A stretch of 6,016 nt of DNA from Rhodospirillaceae bacterium (GCA_028817685.1 JAPPPC010000122.1:1-6016); one strand, 5' to 3'. Shown: positions 1 through 5,957, numbered from the stretch's first letter. Numbers and translations are program-made. Notes: generated by a model from the sequence alone, not told the origin.

Positions 1-398
1 GCGACGAGGCGCTCCAGAAGCTTGGCGCGTTTGCGCCGGTCGTCCAGTTTGAAGCGAAAGAAGCCGGCGCGCCGCACATTCTCCGGCTCATTCATGAAAC
101 TCCATACCGGCTCATGCCATCGAAGGTCGAGACACGTGTCGGCGTGCAGGAACAACAACCATCGGCCCTTCGCGACGGACGCCGCCGCGGCAAGTTGTTG
201 CCCACGGCCCCGCGTCGCTTCGACGATGCGCGCACCCGCGGCCTCCCCGATATCGTGGGTTTCGTCGGTCGAACCGCCATCCGCAAAAATGACCTCATGC
301 ACCAGGTTCAGCGCGTCGAACGCCGCCAGCGGCGGCAAGCTGCGGCGCAGGCCCTCGCTCGCGTTGAGGGTGGGAATTATGATGCTCAAATCGGCCAT
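1..398 (-). CDS. Family 2 glycosyltransferase, TIGR04283-like, N-terminal part (cut by window edge)
   Basis: Reading the minus strand from the ATG at 398 gives an uninterrupted 132-codon frame that leaves the window at position 1, so the C-terminus is missing. The N-terminus MADLSIIIPTLNA is the classic nucleotide-sugar-binding beta strand of GT-A glycosyltransferases. DGGSTDET (residues 40-47) and LHADT (84-88, the DXD-like metal/nucleotide motif) follow in the expected order, and GRGQQLAAAA (64-73) matches the GRGxQxNxGA region of TIGR04283 proteins, a family named 'rSAM/selenodomain-associated transferase 2'. The family normally has about 220-230 residues, so a little over half is visible. 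It probably transfers a sugar from a nucleotide donor in the cytoplasm; the acceptor is unknown. A weak AAGG (406-409) lies 7 nt upstream of the ATG. The gene is divergent from the radical SAM gene. That neighbour is not the radical SAM partner implied by the family name, so no functional link is claimed. Family assignment is from motif recall, not a search. Confidence 0.85.
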   Translation of the reverse strand, partial: MADLSIIIPTLNASEGLRRSLPPLAAFDALNLVHEVIFADGGSTDETHDIGEAAGARIVEATRGRGQQLAAAASVAKGRWLLFLHADTCLDLRWHEPVWSFMNEPENVRRAGFFRFKLDDRRKRAKLLERLV

Positions 399-409
399 AC
401 CCGAACCTT

Positions 410-422
410 ATCGCTCAGCGAT
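410..422. promoter_or_regulatory. Small perfect dyad upstream of the glycosyltransferase gene
   Basis: ATCGCT-C-AGCGAT is a perfect 6+1+6 inverted repeat centred on 416, starting 12 nt upstream of the glycosyltransferase ATG. It is framed by a direct repeat CTTATCG at 407-413 and 424-430, offset by 17 bp. On the minus strand, TTGCCC and GATAAG separated by 17 bp overlap these elements and form a weak -35/-10 candidate. The dyad could be an operator or a chance palindrome. No known regulator was matched. Confidence 0.25.
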
Positions 423-448
423 GCTTATCGGGCAACCGGCAAAAAGTC

Positions 449-477
449 TTGTTTGTTCTGTTTTTGTTCTTTATTGT
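449..477 (+). promoter_or_regulatory. Candidate sigma70-type promoter of the radical SAM gene
   Basis: TTGTTT (449-454) and TATTGT (472-477) are separated by 17 bp and match 3/6 and 4/6 of the sigma70 consensus. They sit in a T-rich stretch unlike the GC-rich surroundings. A start 6-7 nt past the -10 would fall at or next to the ATG at 484. No Shine-Dalgarno sequence precedes that ATG, so the mRNA may be leaderless or nearly so. The LexA box lies wholly inside the spacer, which supports this placement. The individual hexamers are weak, so the call is inferential. Confidence 0.4.
455..469 (+). promoter_or_regulatory. LexA (SOS) box, alphaproteobacterial type
   Basis: GTTCTGTTTTTGTTC is a perfect GTTC-N7-GTTC direct repeat; the minus strand reads GAAC-N7-GAAC. 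This is the established LexA-binding motif of Alphaproteobacteria, distinct from the CTG-N10-CAG box of Enterobacteria. It ends 14 nt before the ATG of the radical SAM gene and lies between the candidate -35 and -10, where bound LexA would block RNA polymerase. The local T-richness raises the chance of a random match somewhat, but both half-sites, the spacing and the position are as expected. It lies about 60 bp from the divergent glycosyltransferase start, so control of that gene is less likely. Confidence 0.7.
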
Positions 478-483
478 TTTCGC

Positions 484-1563
484 ATGGACACGCTGACGCC
501 AACGCAGGCGCGCAAGGGACGCGGCGCCGCGAGCAACCGGACCGGCCGGTTCGAAGCGCAGGAGCGCGTTCATTTCGATGATGGTTGGGAGGGTGATGGC
601 GAGGCACCGCCGCCGCTTCGAACGACCGTCGGGATCGATAGCGCGCGCAGAGCCATCGCCTATAATGAGTCTCCGGACGTACCTTTCGACCGGTCGATCA
701 ACCCTTATCGCGGGTGCGAACATGGTTGCATCTATTGTTTTGCGCGCCCGACCCACGCCTATTACGGACTGTCGCCAGGGCTGGATTTCGAAACACGGCT
801 TTTCCAAAAGCCGGACGCGCCGGAACGGTTGGCCGAGGAGCTCCGCAAACCGAGCTACAAGCCTGCCTTTATCGCTCTCGGCGCCAATACGGACCCCTAC
901 CAGCCCATCGAGCGGAACCTCCTGATAACCCGACGTATTTTGCAAGTGCTGGCAAATTTCAGGCATCCCTATGCCATCGTCACGAAATCGCCGCTGGTGA
1001 TCCGCGACATAGATCTCATCGGACCGATGGCGGAGGCCGGACTGGCAACGGTTTCAATTTCGGTGACGACCCTCGACCGGGTGCTGGCAAGACAACTGGA
1101 GCCGCGCGCACCGACACCGGCCAAACGTCTGGCGGCAATTCGCACACTGAGTGAGACCGGTATCCCGACCTGTGTCCTCGCCGCGCCGATGATCCCGGCT
1201 CTGAACGATTGTGAGCTCGAGTCTATCCTCGCAACAGCCAAGGAAGCCGGCGCCCGCTACGCCGACTACACGCTATTGCGGCTGCCGCTGGAGATTCGCG
1301 ATCTTTTTATCGAGTGGCTGCAGGCGCACTATCCGGACAGGGCACAGCACGTTATGACGCTGGTTCGCGACACCCGCGGCGGCGCCGACTACGATTCAAC
1401 CTGGGGACAACGTCGGACCGGCACCGGCATCTATGCCGACATGCTGCAGAAACGCTTTCTGCTGGCCCGGCGCAAGCTGGGTATGGATCAGCGTCCACCA
1501 GCCCTCGACACCTCACAGTTTAGACCGCCACCGGCAAAGGGAGATCAATTGAGCTTGCTTTAG
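484..1563 (+). CDS. PA0069-family radical SAM protein (spore photoproduct lyase-like)
   Basis: This is a 359-residue protein of the PA0069 family (COG1533, SplB-like). Residues 73-89 contain NPYRGCEHGCIYCFARP, the CX3CX2C motif (Cys78, Cys82, Cys85) that binds the 4Fe-4S cluster used to cleave S-adenosylmethionine. Family blocks follow: SPGLDFETRLF (97-107), GANTDPYQPIE (133-143), RHPYAIVTKS (160-169) and RDIDLIGPMA (174-183). The N-terminal KGRGAASNRTGRFE (11-24) is also typical. The frame is open upstream to position 22, but the ATG at 484 was chosen for three reasons: the family N-terminus begins just after it, the upstream part lies antisense to the glycosyltransferase, and the LexA box and promoter lie immediately before it. 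SplB reverses UV thymine lesions in spores; for this vegetative family the substrate is not established. The LexA box suggests SOS induction and a DNA-damage role, which is inference. The antiporter ATG lies 38 nt after the stop codon. Confidence 0.93.
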   Translation: MDTLTPTQARKGRGAASNRTGRFEAQERVHFDDGWEGDGEAPPPLRTTVGIDSARRAIAYNESPDVPFDRSINPYRGCEHGCIYCFARPTHAYYGLSPGLDFETRLFQKPDAPERLAEELRKPSYKPAFIALGANTDPYQPIERNLLITRRILQVLANFRHPYAIVTKSPLVIRDIDLIGPMAEAGLATVSISVTTLDRVLARQLEPRAPTPAKRLAAIRTLSETGIPTCVLAAPMIPALNDCELESILATAKEAGARYADYTLLRLPLEIRDLFIEWLQAHYPDRAQHVMTLVRDTRGGADYDSTWGQRRTGTGIYADMLQKRFLLARRKLGMDQRPPALDTSQFRPPPAKGDQLSLL

Positions 1564-1601
1564 CAAGGCTGTCTTAATGCGAATCTGTTAGATTGGCAGC
1601 C

Positions 1602-3002
1602 ATGGAAAGCAGCTTGGATTTGACGGGAATCGCGGTTGTCGTGAGCGCCGCGACGCTGTGCGGCACGCTGCTCAGGCGGCTCGGCCAGCCGGCAATCGTC
1701 GGCTATATCTTCGCGGGCATCCTGCTCGGACCATCCGGTCTCGCGCTGATCAGCGACCGCGGCCAGGTCGCGACACTGGCCGAACTGGGCGTGCTGATGC
1801 TTCTCTATTTCGTCGGCATGGAATTGTCCTTGCGCAGTTTTCGGCGCAGCTGGCGAATTGCCGTCTTCACGGCGCTGCTGCAGATCGTCGCCAGCGTCAT
1901 TCTCTTTCTGGCCTTTACCCGGTTCTTCGATTGGCCGGCCTCGCACGCCATCCTGTTTGGATTCGTCCTGGCGTTGAGCAGTACGGTCGTCGCAATCCGC
2001 ATGCTGGAAGAGGTCGGTGAATTGCGCACGCGGGTCGGGCGGATCACCGTCGGCGTTCTGGTCGCTCAGGACCTGGCCGTTGCCCCCATGCTGATCGTCA
2101 TCGATGGCATGTCCGGCGAAGCGTTTCAGTTCTCGCTGATTTTCAAAATCATCCTATCGATCGGGCTGCTGGCGGCCGCAACTATTTATTTAAGCCGAAG
2201 ACGGCATGTAAATCTGCCGCTGGTCGCTGTAACCGTCGGCAGTGTCGACTTGACCCCCGTCGCCGCGCTGACCTGGTGCTTTGGTTTTGCCGCGATTGCG
2301 GGCATCGTTGGGCTGTCGCCCGCCTTCGGCGCATTCTTCGCCGGACTGCTGATCGGAAGCAGTGCCCAACGCCATGCGGTCGGCGAGACGGCCCGGCCGG
2401 TGCAAAGTGTCCTGCTGATGGTGTTCTTCCTATCGATAGGGCTTCTGATCGACCTCGGTTTCCTCTGGGAGAATATCGGCCTCGTCTTGCTGCTCTGGCT
2501 GTTTATCGCCGTCTTCAAGACAGCGCTGAACACCGGCGTACTGCGCTTCATGGGGGAGCCTTGGCGGCGCGCCTTTTTATCCAGCTTAATTCTGGCGCAA
2601 ATCGGCGAATTTTCCTTCGTACTCGGCGCTGCGGCGATCGACCGGCAGGTCATCGACGCCGACATTCATCGGCTTATCGTCGCGGTCACCGTGATCTCGT
2701 TGGTGACGAGTCCGCTCTGGCTGAATAGCGCCCGCCGCGTTCATCACCGGGCCGCTCAACACCCGGCGACCCTCGGCGCGCTGCTCCGTCTCGTCTATTT
2801 CCGCGAATGGCGCCTCACCCGCCGCGTCTCGGTCGCGTTGGCCGCTCTCGCCGTGACCGGCATCGAAAAAGCGCAGGCACTATTCGAGCGAGTCTCCCGG
2901 CGAAATACATCACGGGCAACTGCACAGGTCCCGCAGCAGGAAGTCCTGCCGCCCTTGCCGCCGCCAGACTCGGAACCGGAACCCCGAAACCCCGATGCCT
3001 GA
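1602..3002 (+). CDS. Kef-type (CPA2) monovalent cation/proton antiporter, membrane domain only
   Basis: This 466-residue, very hydrophobic inner-membrane protein matches the Na+/H+ exchanger fold of the CPA2 family (KefB/KefC-like). Visible signatures are GQPAIVGYIFAGILLGPSGL (28-47), ALSSTVVAIRML (124-135), VAQDLAVAPML (154-164, with the QD pair of the ion-binding site at 156-157), FGAFFAGLLIG (242-252), FKTALNTGVLR (305-315) and LILAQIGEFSFVLG (329-342). About 12 membrane segments are expected up to roughly residue 378. KefB and KefC are about 600 residues long and carry a cytoplasmic RCK/TrkA-N nucleotide-binding domain. Here that is replaced by a basic tail of about 90 residues ending in a proline-rich stretch (450-465), so KefC-style glutathione or NAD gating is not expected. 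Whether it moves K+ or Na+ cannot be read from the sequence. The ATG at 1602 is preferred to an in-frame TTG at 1593 because it gives the usual short N-terminus; no strong ribosome binding site supports either. The last 8 nt overlap rnhB. Confidence 0.9.
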   Translation: MESSLDLTGIAVVVSAATLCGTLLRRLGQPAIVGYIFAGILLGPSGLALISDRGQVATLAELGVLMLLYFVGMELSLRSFRRSWRIAVFTALLQIVASVILFLAFTRFFDWPASHAILFGFVLALSSTVVAIRMLEEVGELRTRVGRITVGVLVAQDLAVAPMLIVIDGMSGEAFQFSLIFKIILSIGLLAAATIYLSRRRHVNLPLVAVTVGSVDLTPVAALTWCFGFAAIAGIVGLSPAFGAFFAGLLIGSSAQRHAVGETARPVQSVLLMVFFLSIGLLIDLGFLWENIGLVLLLWLFIAVFKTALNTGVLRFMGEPWRRAFLSSLILAQIGEFSFVLGAAAIDRQVIDADIHRLIVAVTVISLVTSPLWLNSARRVHHRAAQHPATLGALLRLVYFREWRLTRRVSVALAALAVTGIEKAQALFERVSRRNTSRATAQVPQQEVLPPLPPPDSEPEPRNPDA

Positions 3003-3597
3003 CTTCGCATTGGAAATGGAAGCCGGCGGTGTTGTCGCCGGTGTCGACGAAGCCGGCCGCGGACCGTGGGCGGGGCCTGTCGTAGCGGCCGCTGCAATAC
3101 TCGAGCCGGAAACTCTGCCGCATCATGTGCAAGAGCAACTCGACGACTCGAAGAAACTAACGGCTACGGTGCGGGATCGCCTGTTCGACGCGCTCACTGG
3201 GAACATTTACCAGGGTGTCGGGATCGCCAGCGTCGATGAAATCGACACGCAAAATATCCTAGCGGCGACAATGCTCGCGATGCAGCGTGCCGTCCACAAC
3301 CTGCCGGTACAGCCTGAAATTGCCCTGGTCGATGGCAACAGGGCCCCAGATTTGTCCTGCCCGGTCCGAACCGTTGTGCGCGGCGACGGTCTCTCGCTTT
3401 CGATTGCCGCGGCCTCAATCGTCGCTAAGGTGACTCGCGACCGGATCATGGCGGAATTGGCCCTCAAACACCCTGGGTATGCCTGGGACCGAAACGCCGG
3501 ATATGGCACGAAAGCGCATCGTGAAGGGTTGGATCGTTTCGGCGTGACCGAACATCACCGCCGCAGTTTCAAACCTATAGCGGCTTACCTTAAGTAA
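2995..3597 (+). CDS. rnhB: Ribonuclease HII
   Basis: This 200-residue protein has the usual length and all hallmark motifs of bacterial RNase HII. The enzyme cuts RNA in RNA/DNA hybrids and starts removal of single ribonucleotides misincorporated into DNA. GVDEAGRGPWAGPVV (16-30) supplies the first acidic pair, Asp18 and Glu19, and the GRG motif (21-23) that recognises the RNA-DNA junction. DDSKKL (50-55) and LVDGN (111-115, Asp113) follow, then GDGLSLSIAAASIVAKVTRD (130-149, Asp131), completing the DEDD metal site. GYGTKAH (169-175) carries the junction-sensing Tyr170. The ATG at 2995 lies inside the end of the antiporter frame, an 8-nt overlap that suggests translational coupling. Only a weak purine stretch precedes it. 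ccrM follows 42 nt downstream on the same strand, a gene order known in Alphaproteobacteria. Confidence 0.97.
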   Translation: MPDFALEMEAGGVVAGVDEAGRGPWAGPVVAAAAILEPETLPHHVQEQLDDSKKLTATVRDRLFDALTGNIYQGVGIASVDEIDTQNILAATMLAMQRAVHNLPVQPEIALVDGNRAPDLSCPVRTVVRGDGLSLSIAAASIVAKVTRDRIMAELALKHPGYAWDRNAGYGTKAHREGLDRFGVTEHHRRSFKPIAAYLK

Positions 3598-3598
3598 A

Positions 3599-3623
3599 AC
3601 CACAACATGTGGTAGGCTTTTTT
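3599..3623 (+). terminator. Hairpin with T-run between rnhB and ccrM (weak intrinsic terminator or attenuator)
   Basis: ACCACA (3599-3604) and TGTGGT (3608-3613) form a perfect 6-bp stem with a 3-nt ACA loop, starting 2 nt after the rnhB stop codon. Six T residues follow at 3618-3623, separated from the stem by AGGC. The shape is that of a short rho-independent terminator, but the stem is small, only moderately GC-rich, and offset 4 nt from the T-run. It may end only part of the upstream transcript. It leaves just 16 nt before the ccrM ATG, so a separate ccrM promoter would have to overlap it or lie inside rnhB. Confidence 0.45.
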
Positions 3624-3639
3624 CTTAATACTTTTCAGT

Positions 3640-4773
3640 ATGGCCGCGTTGAAGCGCCTGCCTCCTGCTCCGCGCAGGAAAAGAAAGCAAACACAGTTAC
3701 AGAAACTCCCTGTAAATCAGATTCTATTGGGCGACTGTATCGAAATACTCGACAGTCTTCCGGCGGAATCCGTCGATGTAATCTTTGCCGACCCGCCTTA
3801 TAACTTACAATTGTCTGGCGATTTACACCGTCCGAACAATTCACGGGTCGACGGCGTCGAAGAACAGTGGGACAGGTTCGACAGCTTCGCGGCGTACGAT
3901 CGGTTTACCCAGGCGTGGCTCACCGCCGCACGGCGGGTGCTGAAACCGAACGGGACCCTCTGGGTCATAGGGAGCTATCACAATATCTATCGCGTTGGCG
4001 CGACGCTGCAGGACCTGTCCTACTGGATCCTCAACGATATCGTCTGGGTTAAGACGAACCCGATGCCGAACTTTCGCGGCAAACGCTTTACCAACGCTCA
4101 TGAAACGCTGCTCTGGTGCGCCAAGTCGAAAGAGGCGCGCTACACCTTTAACTACGAAGCCATGAAGGCACTGAACGAAGATCTGCAGATGCGCAGCGAT
4201 TGGGTGATGCCGCTTTGCACCGGTCAGGAGCGCTTGAAGAACGACAAGGGCGAAAAGGCACATCCTACTCAGAAGCCCGAGGCGATGCTGCACCGGGTGA
4301 TCCTTGCGGCAAGCAACCCCGGCGATGTCATACTCGACCCTTTCTTCGGCACCGGCACCACCGGCGCGGTCGCCAAACGGCTCGGCCGGGACTTCATTGG
4401 CATCGAACGGGAAGCGGAATACGCCGAGGTCGCGAAGAAACGAATTTCCAAGATTCGAACGGATGCCGATACCAGCCTGCTGGAAACTCCGTCGAAGCGA
4501 AAGCTGCCGCGCATCCCGTTCGGCTGGCTCGTGGAGCGGGGCCTGCTATCCGCCGGGGACGTCCTGATCAGCCCCTGTAAGCGTCATACCGCCAAGGTAC
4601 GGGCGGACGGTTCGGTCATCTCTGCCGACCATCGCGGTTCGATCCACCAAGTCGGCGCCGCAGTACAAGGGGCGCCGAGCTGCAACGGCTGGACCTATTG
4701 GTGCCTGGATGTGGAAGGTAAGGCGAAGCCGATCGACGTCCTGCGCCAGCAGCTGCGCGCCGAATTGCACTAG
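3640..4773 (+). CDS. ccrM: CcrM-type DNA adenine methyltransferase (GANTC)
   Basis: This 377-residue beta-class N6-adenine methyltransferase is closely similar in motif content to Caulobacter CcrM, which methylates the adenine of GANTC and acts in cell-cycle control. Motif IV DPPY (51-54) precedes motif I DPFFGTGTTG (233-242), the beta-class order. Near-invariant CcrM blocks are visible: IFADPPYNLQLSGDLHRP (48-65), WVIGSYHNIYRVG (108-120), WILNDIVWVKTNPMPNFRGK (129-148), AHETLLW (153-159), MRSDWVMPLCTG (184-195) and HPTQKPEA (208-215). The C-terminal part (about 285-377), with IPFGWLVERGLLSAGD, AKVRADGSV and SCNGWTYW (347-354), is the RAMA-like DNA-recognition domain that separates CcrM from plain beta methyltransferases. 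Relative to Caulobacter CcrM (358 residues) there is an extra basic N-terminus of about 20 residues, rich in Arg and Lys. No clear Shine-Dalgarno sequence precedes the ATG, and no alternative ATG lies before the conserved start. No restriction-enzyme gene adjoins it, as expected for a solitary methylase. Confidence 0.96.
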   Translation: MAALKRLPPAPRRKRKQTQLQKLPVNQILLGDCIEILDSLPAESVDVIFADPPYNLQLSGDLHRPNNSRVDGVEEQWDRFDSFAAYDRFTQAWLTAARRVLKPNGTLWVIGSYHNIYRVGATLQDLSYWILNDIVWVKTNPMPNFRGKRFTNAHETLLWCAKSKEARYTFNYEAMKALNEDLQMRSDWVMPLCTGQERLKNDKGEKAHPTQKPEAMLHRVILAASNPGDVILDPFFGTGTTGAVAKRLGRDFIGIEREAEYAEVAKKRISKIRTDADTSLLETPSKRKLPRIPFGWLVERGLLSAGDVLISPCKRHTAKVRADGSVISADHRGSIHQVGAAVQGAPSCNGWTYWCLDVEGKAKPIDVLRQQLRAELH

Positions 4774-4779
4774 TTCCGT

Positions 4780-5943
4780 CTAAATCTCGATCCGGTATTT
4801 CGCGAGCTTGTCCTCGTCGAGGGTCACGCCGAGACCGGGCCCGTCCGGCACCGAAACCTCGCCATCGATCGGGCGGATCGGGTTCTCCACAATATCGTCC
4901 GCCAGCGCGCCGCTAACCCCGACCGCGAACACCCCTTCCATCACCGGTTCCGGCGATGCGGCACACATTTGCGCCACGGAGGACGTTGCAACGCTCGTGC
5001 TCGGATGGTTGCCCGGGTAGATGCGCATGCCGGACGCTTGCGCCAGCGCCCAGAGATTGCGGATGTAGTGGATGCCGCCATTCTTCGCCGTCTTGGTCTG
5101 CACGACGGTGGCGGCGCGCTTTCTGATGACTTCCAACAGGCTGTGGTCGGTCGAAACCGACTCGTCGGCCATGATCGGCATATCGACCGTCCGCGCCAGT
5201 TCGGCCATCCCGTCAATATCCCAGATCGCGACCGGCTGCTCGGCGGCATCGATGTCATAAGGCTCAAGCTTGCGCAGCAGACGCTGCGCCGCATCGAATT
5301 TCATGCCCGCATTGGCATCGACCCGCAGGACGATGTCGTCGCCGAACCGCTCGCGCAGCGCGGCGGCGTTGCGCAGATCGGCCGCCGGATCGATCCCGAT
5401 CTTCAGCCCGAGATGACGGAATCCCCGGTCGTAGAAACCTTGTGCGGAATCGAGCAGTGCCTCCACTGTCGGTTTCATCGACAGCACCGCCCCGACCCGC
5501 ACCCGGTCGCGGCACTTGCCGCCGAGCAGCGTGTGAATCGGCACGTTGAGAAACTTGCCAATAAGATCGTACAGCGCGTCGCCGATCGCCGCTTGCGCGT
5601 AGAGCGAGTTGTACAAGCAGGCATTCAGGTCGTGCATGACCGCATTGACTTCAAACGGGGAGCGCCCAATCAGCAGCGGCGCGAACTGATCATGAATTGA
5701 ATGCATGAGGTTGGGCAGGGTTTCAGCGCTGCCTTGCCGGCGCCACGCCTGCGTTTCGCCGATACCAAAGACTCCCTGGTCGGTATGGATTCGGACGATC
5801 AAAACTTCGAGAAAATCACGCGTCGCCGCGGAGATCTGAAACGGAGAACCGAACGGCAGATGCAGCGGGATCGTCTCGATATCGCGGATCTTCACCGAAA
5901 GGTCCGCCCCGAAGTCGGTTCGCGTCACATCGATATCGGTCAT
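4780..5943 (-). CDS. Mandelate racemase/muconate lactonizing enzyme family protein (enolase superfamily)
   Basis: This 387-residue protein has the two-domain layout of the enolase superfamily: an N-terminal capping domain (about 16-140, with GIGETQAW at 60-67) and a TIM barrel. The Mg2+ ligands are visible as Asp209 in RVDANAG (207-213), Glu235 in AAEQP (233-237) and Asp260 in MADES (258-262). KTAKNGGI (284-291) supplies the barrel lysine of the MLE subgroup (Lys284), and Lys181 in LGLKIG is the second lysine of the KxK motif. The first KxK position is glycine (Gly179), an unusual substitution. Family members abstract a proton alpha to a carboxylate and catalyse cycloisomerisation, racemisation, epimerisation or dehydration. 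The substrate cannot be assigned from these motifs, and no catabolic partner gene is visible. The ATG at 5943 is firmly placed by a strong GAGGAG 8 nt upstream. The gene converges on ccrM, with 6 nt between the stop codons and no obvious terminator there. Confidence 0.93.
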   Translation of the reverse strand: MTDIDVTRTDFGADLSVKIRDIETIPLHLPFGSPFQISAATRDFLEVLIVRIHTDQGVFGIGETQAWRRQGSAETLPNLMHSIHDQFAPLLIGRSPFEVNAVMHDLNACLYNSLYAQAAIGDALYDLIGKFLNVPIHTLLGGKCRDRVRVGAVLSMKPTVEALLDSAQGFYDRGFRHLGLKIGIDPAADLRNAAALRERFGDDIVLRVDANAGMKFDAAQRLLRKLEPYDIDAAEQPVAIWDIDGMAELARTVDMPIMADESVSTDHSLLEVIRKRAATVVQTKTAKNGGIHYIRNLWALAQASGMRIYPGNHPSTSVATSSVAQMCAASPEPVMEGVFAVGVSGALADDIVENPIRPIDGEVSVPDGPGLGVTLDEDKLAKYRIEI

Positions 5944-5951
5944 TTTGCGAT

Positions 5952-5957
5952 CTCCTC
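5952..5957 (-). promoter_or_regulatory. Strong ribosome binding site for the enolase-superfamily gene
   Basis: GAGGAG on the minus strand lies 8 nt upstream of the ATG at 5943, an ideal Shine-Dalgarno match and spacing that fixes the start. It is the only strong ribosome binding site in the window; the plus-strand genes lack one. Confidence 0.8.

Noticed and set aside
415..966. 183-codon minus-strand open frame covering the LexA box and the start of the radical SAM gene
   Set aside because: It overlaps the conserved radical SAM coding region antisense and shows no family features.
1..1563. Functional pairing of the glycosyltransferase with the radical SAM gene because the transferase family name mentions rSAM
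   Set aside because: The family name refers to a different radical SAM protein context; the PA0069 family is not that partner, and the genes are divergent.
1552..1570. Hairpin around the radical SAM stop codon (CTTGC/GCAAG with a 4-nt loop) as a terminator
   Set aside because: The stem is only 5 bp before a bulge, it contains the stop codon, and no real T-run follows.
1581..1585. GANTC site in the antiporter leader as a CcrM-controlled element
   Set aside because: A single GAATC; GANTC occurs many times across the window, so one site near a start is not informative.
3589..3640. CtrA-binding site upstream of ccrM
   Set aside because: TTAA occurs at 3590-3593 and 3625-3628, but neither has a second TTAA seven bases away, so the TTAA-N7-TTAA motif is not met.
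4969..5700. 243-codon plus-strand open frame opposite the enolase-superfamily gene
   Set aside because: Its sequence is Arg/His/Val-rich with no recognisable motif, as expected for the shadow of a GC-rich gene; the opposite strand encodes a complete enzyme.
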